From the NCBI RefSeq assembly GCF_008033115.1, contig NZ_CP041203.1:2852001-2916000 (forward strand): DNA of 64,000 nucleotides, given 5' to 3'. The notes beneath the pieces are model-generated. The model was not told where the DNA came from and did not search any database. It saw only the letters and a list, made by a program, of their open reading frames with translations. How positions within the stretch are numbered: the stretch's first letter is position 1; every line of letters begins with the position of its first letter. Origin of the DNA: Cellulomonas sp. Y8. Its GTDB lineage: Bacteria > Actinomycetota > Actinomycetes > Actinomycetales > Cellulomonadaceae. Positions 37,993-47,029 of this stretch are shown here, in pieces. Position numbers and translations under genes: made by a program.

Positions 37993-38793
37993 GTGCGCAA
38001 CCAGAAGACCCTCATGTGGACGGTGATGTACGCCGTCCTGTGCGTCCTCGCCGCGATGTGGATCTACCCGATCGTCATCGCGTTCGTGGAGTCGTTCAAG
38101 GTCGGCGGCGCCGGCAACTACGAGGCGGTCCTGAACCACCCGCGGTTCGACTACTGGTCGGCGATCGGGAACAGCTTCCTGCTGGCCGGCGGCTCGACGG
38201 TGATCATCGTGATCATCTCCTCGCTCGCCGGGTTCGCGTTCGCGCGGATGCGGTTCCGCGGGCGGACGTTCCTGTACCGCGCGCTGCTCGCCTGCATGGC
38301 CATCCCCGTCGCGTCCGTGGTGACCCCGCTGTTCGCGACCATGAACGACCTCGGCCTGCGCGACTCCTACGTGGGCGTGATCATCCCGCTGGTCGCGTTC
38401 AACGTGCTCGTGATGCTGCTGCTGATGAAGAACCACTTCGACGGCATCCCGGCCGAGCTGGTCGAGGCGGCCACGATCGACGGCGCCCGGCCGTTCGGCG
38501 TGTTCACGAAGATCTTCCTGCCGCTCTCCGGACCGGTGCTCGCGAACGTCTCCGTGCTGTCGTTCGTGTACTGCTGGAACGAGTACCTGCTCCCGAACCT
38601 GCTGCTGTCCTCGGAGTCGAAGTTCCCGGTGACCGCGGCCGTCGCTCTCCTGCAGTACGAGCGGATGTCCCAGGAGCAGATCGGCCAGCTGTACGCCGGC
38701 CTCGTCCTCATGACGATCCCGTCCGTGATCGTCTACCTGTTCAGCCAGCGCTACCTGCAGTCGGGCCTCACGGCCGGCGCGGTGAAGAGCTGA
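37993..38793 (+). CDS. Sugar ABC transporter permease, MalG type
   Basis: A protein of 266 aa. The GTG at 37993 is 2 nt after the previous stop, with a GGGAG site inside the upstream gene's end. It has six hydrophobic segments and an EAA loop AELVEAATIDGARPFGVFTKIFLPL. It is the second CUT1 permease of the importer. It ends QSGLTAGAVKS, a common C-terminus of this class. Confidence 0.92.
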   Translation: MRNQKTLMWTVMYAVLCVLAAMWIYPIVIAFVESFKVGGAGNYEAVLNHPRFDYWSAIGNSFLLAGGSTVIIVIISSLAGFAFARMRFRGRTFLYRALLACMAIPVASVVTPLFATMNDLGLRDSYVGVIIPLVAFNVLVMLLLMKNHFDGIPAELVEAATIDGARPFGVFTKIFLPLSGPVLANVSVLSFVYCWNEYLLPNLLLSSESKFPVTAAVALLQYERMSQEQIGQLYAGLVLMTIPSVIVYLFSQRYLQSGLTAGAVKS

Positions 38794-38842
38794 CGCTCCT
38801 TTCCTTTCCCAGCGCCGCACCCACGCGGCGCGCTGACCTGCA

Positions 38843-38856
38843 GTTCAACGTCGAAC
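38843..38856 (+). promoter_or_regulatory. LacI-type operator before the solute-binding protein gene
   Basis: GTTCAACGTCGAAC at 38843-38856 is identical to the site at 37032-37045. It lies 15 nt before the start codon in the 78-bp gap after the permeases. A separate repressible start for the binding protein, or a roadblock, is possible. Confidence 0.62.
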
Positions 38857-38871
38857 CCCTCAGGAGAACCG

Positions 38872-40176
38872 ATGCGCACCACCCGCACCTCCCGGCGTTT
38901 CCTCCTCGCCGGGGCGGCCACCGCCTCCGCGGCCCTGCTCCTCGCCGGCTGCGGCTCGGGCGGCGACGACGGCGTGGCCGACGACGGCTCCGTCACCCTC
39001 GTCTACCGGTCGTGGATCCCGACCGTCGACCAGGCCGCCGACATCATCGACGCCTTCGAGGCCGAGAACCCCGACATCACCATCCAGTACGAGGGTGCCG
39101 AGGGCGCCGGCGACTACCTGGGCGAGCTCGACAACCTGATCCTGGCCGGCGAGGTGCCGGACATCTACGGCATCCAGGTCGGCTCGGCGTTCGACGACTA
39201 CGCCGACTACGCGCTCGACACCGAGGAGTACGCGAGCGAGTGGATCGACGGCATCAAGCCCGAGCTGCTCGACTCGGTCACCACCTCCGACGGCGTCGTC
39301 GCCGCGGTGCCGATCCTCACCGCCGGCTCCGAGTTCTACCTCTACAACCAGACGCTGTTCGACGAGCTCGGCCTCGAGCTGCCGACCGACTACGAGTCGC
39401 TGCTCGCCGTGTCCGAGGCCGCCCGCGCCGCCGGCTACACGCCGTTCGCGATGGGGGCCGCCGACGCGTGGCACGCGGACGACTTCTTCGTCTGGCTGAG
39501 CACGCAGTTCGGCGACGGCGAGGCGATCTACGAGGCCGCGTCGGGCGAGGGCTCGTGGGACGCGGAGCCGCTGGTCGCCGCGGCCGAGCGCTGGGCGGAG
39601 CTCTTCAACAACGGCGTCTTCCAGGAGGGAGCGACGTCGACGACCATCTACCCGTCGGCCCGCGACGACTACCTGCTCGCCCGCAAGGCGCTCGCCATGC
39701 CGACCGGCTCGTGGCACGTGTCGGCCACCCTGTCCGGCAACGCCGAGACCCCGGGCTCCGCGGTCGCGGACGACGTGCTCGGCATGGCGCCGATGCCGAC
39801 CCTCGGCGACAACGAGGCCAAGGCCGTCTCCGGCGTCGACTACTCCATCGCGCTGAGCGCCGAGCTCGAGGGCCCGAAGCTCGAGGCCGCGCAGAAGTTC
39901 GCGGAGTTCCTGGCCGTCGGCGAGGGCCAGCAGATCTGGGTCAACACGATGCAGGGCTTCCCGGCCGCGGAGGGTGTGTCCGCCGAGCTGTCGGCCGACG
40001 AGAACCCGGTCGCGCTGGAGTCCGTGCAGATCGTCACCGACGCGCTCGCCGACGCGGAGTTCCCGCGGAAGCTCACCTCGGAGAACGACGGCCTGGAGAA
40101 CGACCTCGGGGTCGTGCTGCAGAACATCGCGAACGGCGCGGACCCGGCCACGGAGCTCGCGACGCTGAACATGTGA
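38872..40176 (+). CDS. Sugar ABC transporter solute-binding lipoprotein
   Basis: A protein of 434 aa; ATG 38872 after AGGAGAA. The signal has twin Arg, a hydrophobic stretch and the lipobox LLAGCGS, so Cys at about residue 27 is lipidated. The mature part is an extracellular CUT1-type binding protein (family 1) with FLAVGEGQQIWVNTMQGFPA near the C-terminus. The ligand is probably an arabino-, galacto- or aldouronate-type oligosaccharide, judged from GH51, GH2 and UxuA neighbours; this is inference. Confidence 0.9.
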   Translation: MRTTRTSRRFLLAGAATASAALLLAGCGSGGDDGVADDGSVTLVYRSWIPTVDQAADIIDAFEAENPDITIQYEGAEGAGDYLGELDNLILAGEVPDIYGIQVGSAFDDYADYALDTEEYASEWIDGIKPELLDSVTTSDGVVAAVPILTAGSEFYLYNQTLFDELGLELPTDYESLLAVSEAARAAGYTPFAMGAADAWHADDFFVWLSTQFGDGEAIYEAASGEGSWDAEPLVAAAERWAELFNNGVFQEGATSTTIYPSARDDYLLARKALAMPTGSWHVSATLSGNAETPGSAVADDVLGMAPMPTLGDNEAKAVSGVDYSIALSAELEGPKLEAAQKFAEFLAVGEGQQIWVNTMQGFPAAEGVSAELSADENPVALESVQIVTDALADAEFPRKLTSENDGLENDLGVVLQNIANGADPATELATLNM

Positions 40177-40196
40177 GCGCGTTCCGTGCGTGACGA

Positions 40197-40240
40197 CGGC
40201 CCGGGGTCCCTGTGTGCTGGGGCCCCGGGCTGCCGTTTTG
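40197..40240 (+). terminator. Intrinsic terminator between binding protein and uxuA
   Basis: A GC-rich stem pairs CGGCCCGGGGTCC (40197-40209) with GGGGCCCCGGGCTGCCG (about 40219-40235), followed by GTTTTGT. It is one of the few hairpins in the window with a T-run. It would reduce expression of uxuA relative to the importer. Confidence 0.68.
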
Positions 40241-40271
40241 TCTGTCCTGTGAACCAGTGGAGGGAACTGCG

Positions 40272-41444
40272 ATGAAGCACACCTGGCGATGGTTCGGCCC
40301 CGCCGACCCGATCACCCTGGCCGAGGTCCGGCAGACCGGCGCGACCGGGATCGTGACCGCGCTGCACCACATCCCGAACGGTTCCGTGTGGCCCGTTGAC
40401 GAGATCCGCGCGCGGCAGGCCGAGATCGAGGCGGCCGGGCTGTCGTGGGACGTGGTGGAGAGCGTGCCGGTGCACGAGGACATCAAGACGGGCGGGCCGC
40501 TGGCTTCGGCGGCGGTGGAGGCGTACCAGGAGACGCTGCGGAACCTGGCCGCGTGCGGGCTCGACGTCGTCTGCTACAACTTCATGCCCGTCCTGGACTG
40601 GACGCGGACCGACCTGTCCTACGAGATGCCGGACGGGGCGCTGGCATTGCGGTTCGACGCGGTGGCGCTGGCGGCGTTCGACCTGTTCGACCTGGCGCGG
40701 CCGGGGGCTGCGGGGGACTGGACGGCGGCGCAGGCCGAGGCGGCTGCGCTTCTGTGGGACGGGCTCGACGATGGGGCGCGGGCGCGGCTGCGTTCGACGA
40801 TCCTGGCCGGCCTGCCGGGGGCCGAGGAGCACTACGACCTCGGGCGGTTCCGGGAGGCGCTGGCGACGTACGACGACGTGCCGGCGTCGGTGCTGCGGGC
40901 GCGGCTGGGGTCGTTCCTCTCGGCGGTCATCCCGGTGGCCGAGGAGGTCGGCGTGCGGATGGCGATCCACCCGGACGACCCGCCGCGGCCGATGTTCGGG
41001 CTGCCGCGGGTGGTGTCGACGGCGTCGGATGCTGCTGCGGTGCTGGAGGCGGCGCCGTCGGAGTTCAACGGGCTGACGATGTGCGTCGGGTCGTACGGGT
41101 CACGGGCGGACAACGACGTCGTGGAGATGACGCTGCGGTTCGCGTCGCGGATCCACTTCGCGCACCTGCGGTCGGTGAGGCTGGACGCGGATGGGGCGTC
41201 GTTCACGGAGGCGGCGCACCTGGACGGGGACGCGGACATGGTGGCGGTGATCTCGGAGCTGGTGGCTGAGGAGGCTCGGCGGGGGCCTGGTGCCGCGCCG
41301 ATCCCGATGCGGCCGGACCACGGGCACGTGCTGCTGGACGACCGGGCGCGGGTGACGAACCCGGGGTACTCGCTGTACGGGCGGATGCGGGGGCTGGCGG
41401 AGCTGCGGGGGGTGGAGCGGGCGGTGCGGACGGCGACTCGATGA
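40272..41444 (+). CDS. uxuA: Mannonate dehydratase
   Basis: A protein of 390 aa, ATG 40272 after GGAGGGA. Family signatures run through the chain: MKHTWRWFGPADPITLAEVRQTGATGIVTALHHI, YNFMPVLDWTRTDL, MAIHPDDPPRPMFGLPRVV and RPDHGHVLLDD. They carry metal-binding His, Cys and Asp residues. The enzyme dehydrates D-mannonate to 2-keto-3-deoxygluconate in glucuronate breakdown. UxuB, UxaC and KdgK are not nearby. Its place in the locus suggests the imported oligosaccharide carries a hexuronic acid. Confidence 0.93.
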   Translation: MKHTWRWFGPADPITLAEVRQTGATGIVTALHHIPNGSVWPVDEIRARQAEIEAAGLSWDVVESVPVHEDIKTGGPLASAAVEAYQETLRNLAACGLDVVCYNFMPVLDWTRTDLSYEMPDGALALRFDAVALAAFDLFDLARPGAAGDWTAAQAEAAALLWDGLDDGARARLRSTILAGLPGAEEHYDLGRFREALATYDDVPASVLRARLGSFLSAVIPVAEEVGVRMAIHPDDPPRPMFGLPRVVSTASDAAAVLEAAPSEFNGLTMCVGSYGSRADNDVVEMTLRFASRIHFAHLRSVRLDADGASFTEAAHLDGDADMVAVISELVAEEARRGPGAAPIPMRPDHGHVLLDDRARVTNPGYSLYGRMRGLAELRGVERAVRTATR

Positions 41445-41476
41445 CCGAGCGGAGTCGGCTCCGGGCGACTTACCGT

Positions 41477-41491
41477 CCATACGGCGTATGG
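41477..41491. promoter_or_regulatory. Palindrome upstream of the NACHT-like gene
   Basis: CCATAC-GGC-GTATGG is a perfect 6-bp inverted repeat about 100 bp before the start codon, an operator-sized site. The same leader has GATCCGGCCA twice, at 41548-41557 and 41580-41589, the second touching the start codon. Confidence 0.4.
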
Positions 41492-41588
41492 GGACCGACG
41501 AGGAGTCTTCTCGGCCTCGGTGCGCACTCGCCAGCGAGGTCGTAATGGATCCGGCCACGAGAACGGCTGGAACCGATACGATCCGGCC

Positions 41589-43850
41589 ATGACGGTTTCA
41601 CTCATCGAGCGGGTGCGGGACGACGTGGTGCGGTTTGCGGACCGTGGAACCGCAGTCGAGTACGCGACAACGGCCGAGGGTGTCGAGTTGTCATGGACTT
41701 TTCGTGATCGACGCCTCAAGGCAAACATCCTCGACGTCGATGAAGCGACGCCGGCCATCAGCTTCTGCGGCGACTTGCTGACGTACCAGCAGTTCCTTGC
41801 CCATCGGTACATGGGTAACCTGGAGAAGGTGGCACGCCAGATGCTTGGGGATTCTCCCGACCGATCTCGTGTGTTCGTCGATCCGCCCATTCGATCCACC
41901 GACGAAAATGGCCGACCGCAACTCCTTACCGGATCTCAGGCGATCTTGGAGCTCACGGAGCCGAGGGGCGATTCCACACGCCTTCTGTTCCTGATGGGCG
42001 ATCCGGGTGTGGGGAAGAGCTACCTGTTGGAAGAGGTTGCTAGGCAAGCGGCCACTGACTTCCTCTCCGGCACCGCCGAGCATCTCTTCCTCATTGTCAG
42101 CGCAAAGGACCGAGCGCTCGTGCAGATGAGCGACGCGATCACGTCCGTTCTGGCCAATGACCTCGACGTCGGATATATCAATTATAGCCGACTCGTCGTA
42201 TTGGTCCGCGCGCGCCTCATTCGCCTTGTGGTGGACGGATTTGACGAGATGGTCGGGGGGCAGGGGACGTACGCCGAAGCGTTCGGTTCGCTTGCTTCGC
42301 TGATCGATCAACTCGACGGCTCGGGATCCCTTGTGGCTGCTGCTCGGTCGTCATACTACGAGCAAAAGTTCATAGACGAGGTTGACCGGCTGGACTCCGA
42401 GAAGGTTGCTGCCACGCTGGCGTTCGAGCCAGCGGAGGTGATCGACTGGTCGTTCGACGACATCTCGATTTATCTCGATCGTGTCGTCGAAGCGGGTGTG
42501 ATCCCGAGTCAACGCGCGGAGTCGCTCAAGCATTTCTACCGCGATCTGCCAGGCGAGCGTGAGGTGCTCAAGAAGCCGCTCTTTGTCAATCAGATGGCGC
42601 TTTCGGGTGACGCCCTCCCGCCACTAACTGGGCCTGACGATCCGATCGAATCGCTGGTTGATTCCTACATCCGTCGAGAAGTTGAAAGCAAGATTGCAGT
42701 CGGAGAGCGCGACAAGATTGGACTCGGCGAGTTCGCCGGGTTTCTTCAGGAGCTCGCACGGACGATGTGGACACAGGAGACGACATTCCTCTCCCAGACC
42801 GAAGTCGATGAGGTCGCGGAGATCTGGGCGGAGATGCTCGAGTTCACCGAAGAGGGGCGCGGGGCTTTCCGCGAAATTGCGGTCTCGCGGGCGTGCTTGC
42901 AGGCGGGACCGCGCCCCCACACGGTGGCGTTCGAGCACGAACTCTTCCAGAACGTGTTCTTGGGGCGCGAGGTTTCGGCGGTGCTCTTTCAAGATTCCGG
43001 GAGTGAGCTGTTCGGGATCCCGGAGCGTCGCATCCCGATCGACAGCGGAGCTGTTGCTGCGCGCCGTCTCCTCAAGACCATGTCACGACAGGACTTGGTC
43101 GACGGGATGGTCGATATGCCGCTTCCGCTGTTGCGTGCCTCGATCGTGTCGGAAGTGATGTGCGCGCGCCAACAATCTGATGAGTCTCGTCTCGACGTCC
43201 GCGATATCTACCTCGGCGATGTGGCAATGAAGCGACGATCCGTTGTCTCATGCGACATGCAGCGTGTCACATTTGATAGCACGGATCTGCAGGGCACGGT
43301 ATTCGTTGACTGCACGGCGGAGGATGTCTCATTCACTTCCGTGACGCTTACCGAGTATACGCGTCTGGAGATACGAGGCGCAGAATGCGAGAATTTCGCT
43401 CGGCTTCGGTACATGCATCGAGACGGGCGCACGGTTCTGGAGCCGGGTACGAGTGACCAAGGTCGTCGGTTGCTTGCTGCGTGTGGCCTGCCTGCAGCGG
43501 CTGCGCCGGAGTTCGTGATCGAAGCCCCGCCAGTGGTAACGCGTGCCCTGCAATCTCTGAGGCGGCACTTCGACCGGTCCTCGATCCTCCACGGCGGCGT
43601 AGACAGCGAGTTGGATCGCCTTGGGCGTGGTGTGCGAGACGTCGTTGAGGCCTTGGACGACAACGGCCTAGTCGCGAGAGTAAACGTTTCGTCAGCGGGT
43701 ACGTCTTCATTGGCTTTTCGGCCACAGGAAGGGCTAGCTGCTGCTCTCGCGCTCAGTGCCAATCTTGATCACCTTTCCAGCGACTTGCGTGGTCGTGTGA
43801 TCGATTTTTGGGCGGCGATCGACGTCAACATCGTCGAGGTTGGCCGGTGA
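41589..43850 (+). CDS. NACHT-type NTPase with pentapeptide-like repeats
   Basis: A protein of 753 aa. ATG 41589 was chosen from several in-frame starts (the frame is open from 41520); no strong ribosome site is seen. Residues 1-125 match nothing I know. The NACHT core has Walker A GDPGVGKS (137-144), Walker B RLVVDGFDEM (212-221), a sensor Arg near 253, KKPLFVNQMA (328-337) and FEHELFQNVFLG (448-459), like the F-H-x3-FQEYF motif ending NACHT modules. About residues 531-602 look like pentapeptide repeats. A helical, possibly winged-helix end follows. NACHT proteins sense invaders and trigger death or nucleolysis. Codons use more A/T-ending triplets than flanking genes. The next gene overlaps by 4 nt. 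Confidence 0.8.
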   Translation: MTVSLIERVRDDVVRFADRGTAVEYATTAEGVELSWTFRDRRLKANILDVDEATPAISFCGDLLTYQQFLAHRYMGNLEKVARQMLGDSPDRSRVFVDPPIRSTDENGRPQLLTGSQAILELTEPRGDSTRLLFLMGDPGVGKSYLLEEVARQAATDFLSGTAEHLFLIVSAKDRALVQMSDAITSVLANDLDVGYINYSRLVVLVRARLIRLVVDGFDEMVGGQGTYAEAFGSLASLIDQLDGSGSLVAAARSSYYEQKFIDEVDRLDSEKVAATLAFEPAEVIDWSFDDISIYLDRVVEAGVIPSQRAESLKHFYRDLPGEREVLKKPLFVNQMALSGDALPPLTGPDDPIESLVDSYIRREVESKIAVGERDKIGLGEFAGFLQELARTMWTQETTFLSQTEVDEVAEIWAEMLEFTEEGRGAFREIAVSRACLQAGPRPHTVAFEHELFQNVFLGREVSAVLFQDSGSELFGIPERRIPIDSGAVAARRLLKTMSRQDLVDGMVDMPLPLLRASIVSEVMCARQQSDESRLDVRDIYLGDVAMKRRSVVSCDMQRVTFDSTDLQGTVFVDCTAEDVSFTSVTLTEYTRLEIRGAECENFARLRYMHRDGRTVLEPGTSDQGRRLLAACGLPAAAAPEFVIEAPPVVTRALQSLRRHFDRSSILHGGVDSELDRLGRGVRDVVEALDDNGLVARVNVSSAGTSSLAFRPQEGLAAALALSANLDHLSSDLRGRVIDFWAAIDVNIVEVGR

Positions 43851-45169
43851 GTCCGCTGACCGCGCGCGAACTGCGGGGAATTCGTTTCGGTAAAGGGCTC
43901 ACGGAAGCACAAGGGGTCGACGCGGACCCGGTTTCGTACTGGAACTCGGGCGCGGCCGTTGATGTTCTCGATGGTGAGTATCTCGTCGTAACAGGGTCTA
44001 AAGGCGTGGGCAAGTCCCGATTGCTTCTCGATCTCCAACAACAAGAGTTGGCTCGGGGTGCCACTGTGGTGACTATCGCAAACTCGGTTGAGTTCTCTGA
44101 CCCCATTGTCCTCGAAGCCCTCGCCGGTTTGGAAGGGGCGGCCGCGCAAGCCGTATGGGAAATGCTGATTCTTGGCTGGTGTGTCCGCGATCTGAACATC
44201 ACCGTCCCGAAAAAGCTGCAAGCCGATGGAGCCCGATTCGCCTCCCCGGTTGGAAGGCGAAGGAACTCGCTCGCGAGTCTCGTCAAAGCGCTCCGTGTCG
44301 AGATGCAATTCGACGATCAGGGGCAACCTGTTTTCGGGCTAGGAGCCGGTGATCTCTCGAATGACGATCCTTCTGAGGACGTTCTTTCCGGATTGATAGC
44401 TTACTGTGCTGAACTGAGGCGCCTGTTGTGTGATAGTGGTCGACTGGTCGTATTGCTCGATCGCCTCGACGCTCTCGGGTCGGACCTGCTCATATCGGTG
44501 CTTCCTGGCGCACTTCGTGCGATTATTGGTTTGCACCAAGCGGGAGTAGTGTCGACTTACGTACCAGTTCGCTCCGAGGTGCTCTACGCGTGTCGTCGTC
44601 AAGGGTGGCCAGAGGCATCACATGTGCTGCCCTACCTATACCCACTCGACTGGACCCCGAGTGAAGTGGAGGCTGTCTGCGAAATCCGCCTCGGGGACTC
44701 CTCGGATGCGTTCCGTGAACTGTGCCTGGGCGGCGTCTCGGTGGCCTCGATTGCCGACCAACATCTTGGAAATGGCAGCCTCGGTGTAAATCCTCGTGAT
44801 GCGCTCCAGGTTTTGTCGCACGTGCAGCGCTTGACGCTCTCTGCGCACAGGGCCACCGGTAGATCCGCGGACGAGGCGCTCACACTGCCGCGCTCGGGGG
44901 TGCTGACGGCGGCGCTTCGCGCTTTCGCATCTGAGAAGTACGAAACCGCATTCGTGGCCGAAAATCCGAAAGTTGCTGGGCTCTTCGAAGACGTGCTTGC
45001 ACGTTTTCCAACTCTGCCTCAGGGCGAACTCGCTCACGAAGCTGTGAGCGCGCTGAGGGAGGTTGACGAGAACTTGGTCCAGACGCTGTGCGAGTTGGGC
45101 GTGCTGCAGATTAGCGAAATGATGGTCTCGGTGACGCCAGTCTTCAGGCCTCACCTGTGCGCGAGATGA
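43847..45169 (+). CDS. P-loop ATPase, partner of the NACHT-type protein
   Basis: A protein of 440 aa; GTG 43847 overlaps the upstream TGA by 4 nt. Residues 11-35 (GIRFGKGLTEAQ...) precede Walker A GSKGVGKS (50-57). The probable Walker B is RLVVLLDRLDAL (about 199-210), followed by a sensor-like VPVRSEVLY. The outline recalls the Sll1717-type and KAP-like P-loop ATPases, but the match is loose. No nuclease, membrane or protease motif is seen. It has the same lower-GC codon use as its partner, so the two probably arrived together and form a complex. The function is not known; anti-phage defence is inferred. Confidence 0.75.
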   Translation: MSPLTARELRGIRFGKGLTEAQGVDADPVSYWNSGAAVDVLDGEYLVVTGSKGVGKSRLLLDLQQQELARGATVVTIANSVEFSDPIVLEALAGLEGAAAQAVWEMLILGWCVRDLNITVPKKLQADGARFASPVGRRRNSLASLVKALRVEMQFDDQGQPVFGLGAGDLSNDDPSEDVLSGLIAYCAELRRLLCDSGRLVVLLDRLDALGSDLLISVLPGALRAIIGLHQAGVVSTYVPVRSEVLYACRRQGWPEASHVLPYLYPLDWTPSEVEAVCEIRLGDSSDAFRELCLGGVSVASIADQHLGNGSLGVNPRDALQVLSHVQRLTLSAHRATGRSADEALTLPRSGVLTAALRAFASEKYETAFVAENPKVAGLFEDVLARFPTLPQGELAHEAVSALREVDENLVQTLCELGVLQISEMMVSVTPVFRPHLCAR

Positions 45170-45512
45170 GGTATTTCGGCAGCTGAGGGGCGCCTCGATA
45201 AGATCTGTGGCGCGGATCGCGCGCCGCCCATGGTCGGCGGTGTTGTGCTTGACCGCGTCGGACACGAACTCGCACTCGCTCGTGGAGATTTCGGCTGAGG
45301 TAGCCGGGGAGGGTGCATGGGTTGCGCGCCGGCTGATGAGTGGGTTGCGTGTCTGCTTCCTCGTGTCCGAAGTGGGCCACGCGGTCGATGCTCGCACCGC
45401 AGCTCGCGTCTGCATTGCAGCGCAGGCGGTACAGGTGATCGTGCGTGCGTCAGTTCGCGCGTCCACGGCGCGTGGCAAGATCCGACTCGTGACGAGGCCC
45501 GCCGCACCGATC
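45170..45512. other. 343-bp region between the NTPase pair and ltrA
   Basis: Several frames are open on both strands, but none has a ribosome site, known motif or consistent codon bias. It may hold a decayed gene or the right border of the imported segment. No inverted repeat or transposase trace was noticed. Confidence 0.4.
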
Positions 45513-46775
45513 ATGCGCCCCCGCGTCGCCCCCCTGCGCATCCGCATGACCGGCCGCGACCCCCCGCGAGGAACGCCGCGCCGCCACCCCGCTCGAGCTC
45601 CTCTTCGACCTCACCTTCGTCATCGCCTTCGGCCGCACCGCGGAGGAGCTGGCCGTCCTGGTGGCGGACGGCCACGTCGGCCCGGCGATCATCGGGTTCG
45701 CCTTCGCGACGTTCGCCGTGTCCTGGGCGTGGATCAACTTCACGTGGTTCGCCTCGGCCTACGACACCGACGACTGGCTGTTCCGGCTCACCACGATGGT
45801 GCAGATGGTCGGCGTGCTGATCCTCGCGCTGGGCGTCCCGCCGATGTTCGAGTCGCTGGCCGCCGGCGAGCACCTGGACAACCGGGTGCTGGTGCTCGGG
45901 TACGTCGTCATGCGTGTGCCGATGGTGCTGCAGTGGGCGCGCGCCGCGGTCGCCGACCCCGCCCGCCGGCCGAGTGTCGCCGTGTTCATCACGACCCTGC
46001 TCGCGGCGCAGGTGGGCTGGGTGACGCTCGCCCTTGCTCGATCTGCCGACCACGACGACGTTCGCCTTCGTCGTCCCGCTGGTGCTGCTGGAGCTCGTCG
46101 GGCCGGTCGTCGCCGAGCGCGTGCACGGTGGCACCCCGTGGCACCCGCACCACATCGCCGAGCGCTACGGCCTGGTCGTCATCATCGCCGTGGGCGAGGG
46201 GCTGACCGGCACGACGTTTGCGCTGGCGGCGCTCATCGAGGAGTCCGGCTGGACCGTCGAGACGGCGTTGCTCGGGCTGGCGGGCGTGGCGCTGACGTTC
46301 GGGCTGTGGTGGGGCGTACGACGTGATGCCGAGCGGCGAGCTGCTGGCCGCGCGCAGCCGGCGGTCGTTCACCTGGGGGTACGGGCACATCGTGCTGTTC
46401 GGGGCGATCATCGCGATCGGCGGCGGGCTGCACGCGGGGGCGTTCTACCTGCAGGGGGAGAGCTCGCTGTCCGCCGTGGGGACGGCGCTGACCGTCGCCG
46501 TGCCGGTGGCCGTGTACGTGGGGACGTTCTACGCGCTGTTCGCCGTGCTGAGCCGGGCGCACGCCCGGTTCCACGTGGTGCTCGTCGGGGTGTCGGCGGT
46601 GGTGGTGCTGGCGAGCGTGGCGCTGGCGGCCGCTGGGGTGGCGCTGGTGTGGTGCCTGCTGGTGCTCGCGGCGACGCCGTGGGTGACCGTCGTCGGGCAC
46701 GGGCTGGCCGGCCGCCGCGAGAGCCAGGTGCTGGGCGCGACGTCCGTGACCGAGGCTGACGAGGGCGGCCGCTGA
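45513..46775 (+). pseudogene. ltrA: Low temperature requirement protein A (LtrA) with three frameshifts
   Basis: The protein is assembled from three successive frame changes. The start at about 45513 (MRPRVAPLRIRMTGRDP) should continue REERRAATPLELLFDLTFVIAFGRTAEE after removing one C from the run at 45560-45565. The second shift lies near 46033-46036 before LLDLPTTTTFAFVV. The third is in the GGGG near 46312-46315, before YDVMPSGELLAARSRRSFTWGYGHIVLFG. Each shift is one extra base next to a short homopolymer. Read through, it is a ~420-residue membrane protein of the LtrA family with many hydrophobic helices. The role is poorly known (named from a cold-sensitive Listeria mutant). It is either decayed or affected by consensus indels. 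Confidence 0.78.
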
Positions 46776-47029
46776 TCGCGCAAACCCCGGATCTGGGTGG
46801 TCGCTGAGGACGAGCTCGTTCCCCGGCGTCGTCCGACGCGCAGCGCGGCACTCATCCTCCGTGTCCGGGACCACTCAGTTCCCCGGCCCCGTGACGCCGG
46901 GTCGCCCACTCAGCACCACCGACTCCACGCAACGGGCTCCTAGCGTCGGTCGGGCGTCGTCCGCAGAGGGACGGGCGCTGGAGCCGAGGTCGACCTGGCC
47001 TCGCGGTGATCCGCAGGGGAGGGCAGCTC
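46776..47029 (+). other. Leader region of the WXG100-like cluster
   Basis: A possible -10 TAGCGT lies at 46941-46946, 84 bp before the GTG at 47030, with only a weak -35. GTTCCCCGGC appears twice (about 46817 and 46877). Nothing coding is seen. Confidence 0.4.

Noticed and set aside
45207..45500. Open frames between the NTPase pair and ltrA
   Set aside because: No ribosome site, no motif and inconsistent bias; the plus-strand frame only becomes meaningful at the ltrA start.
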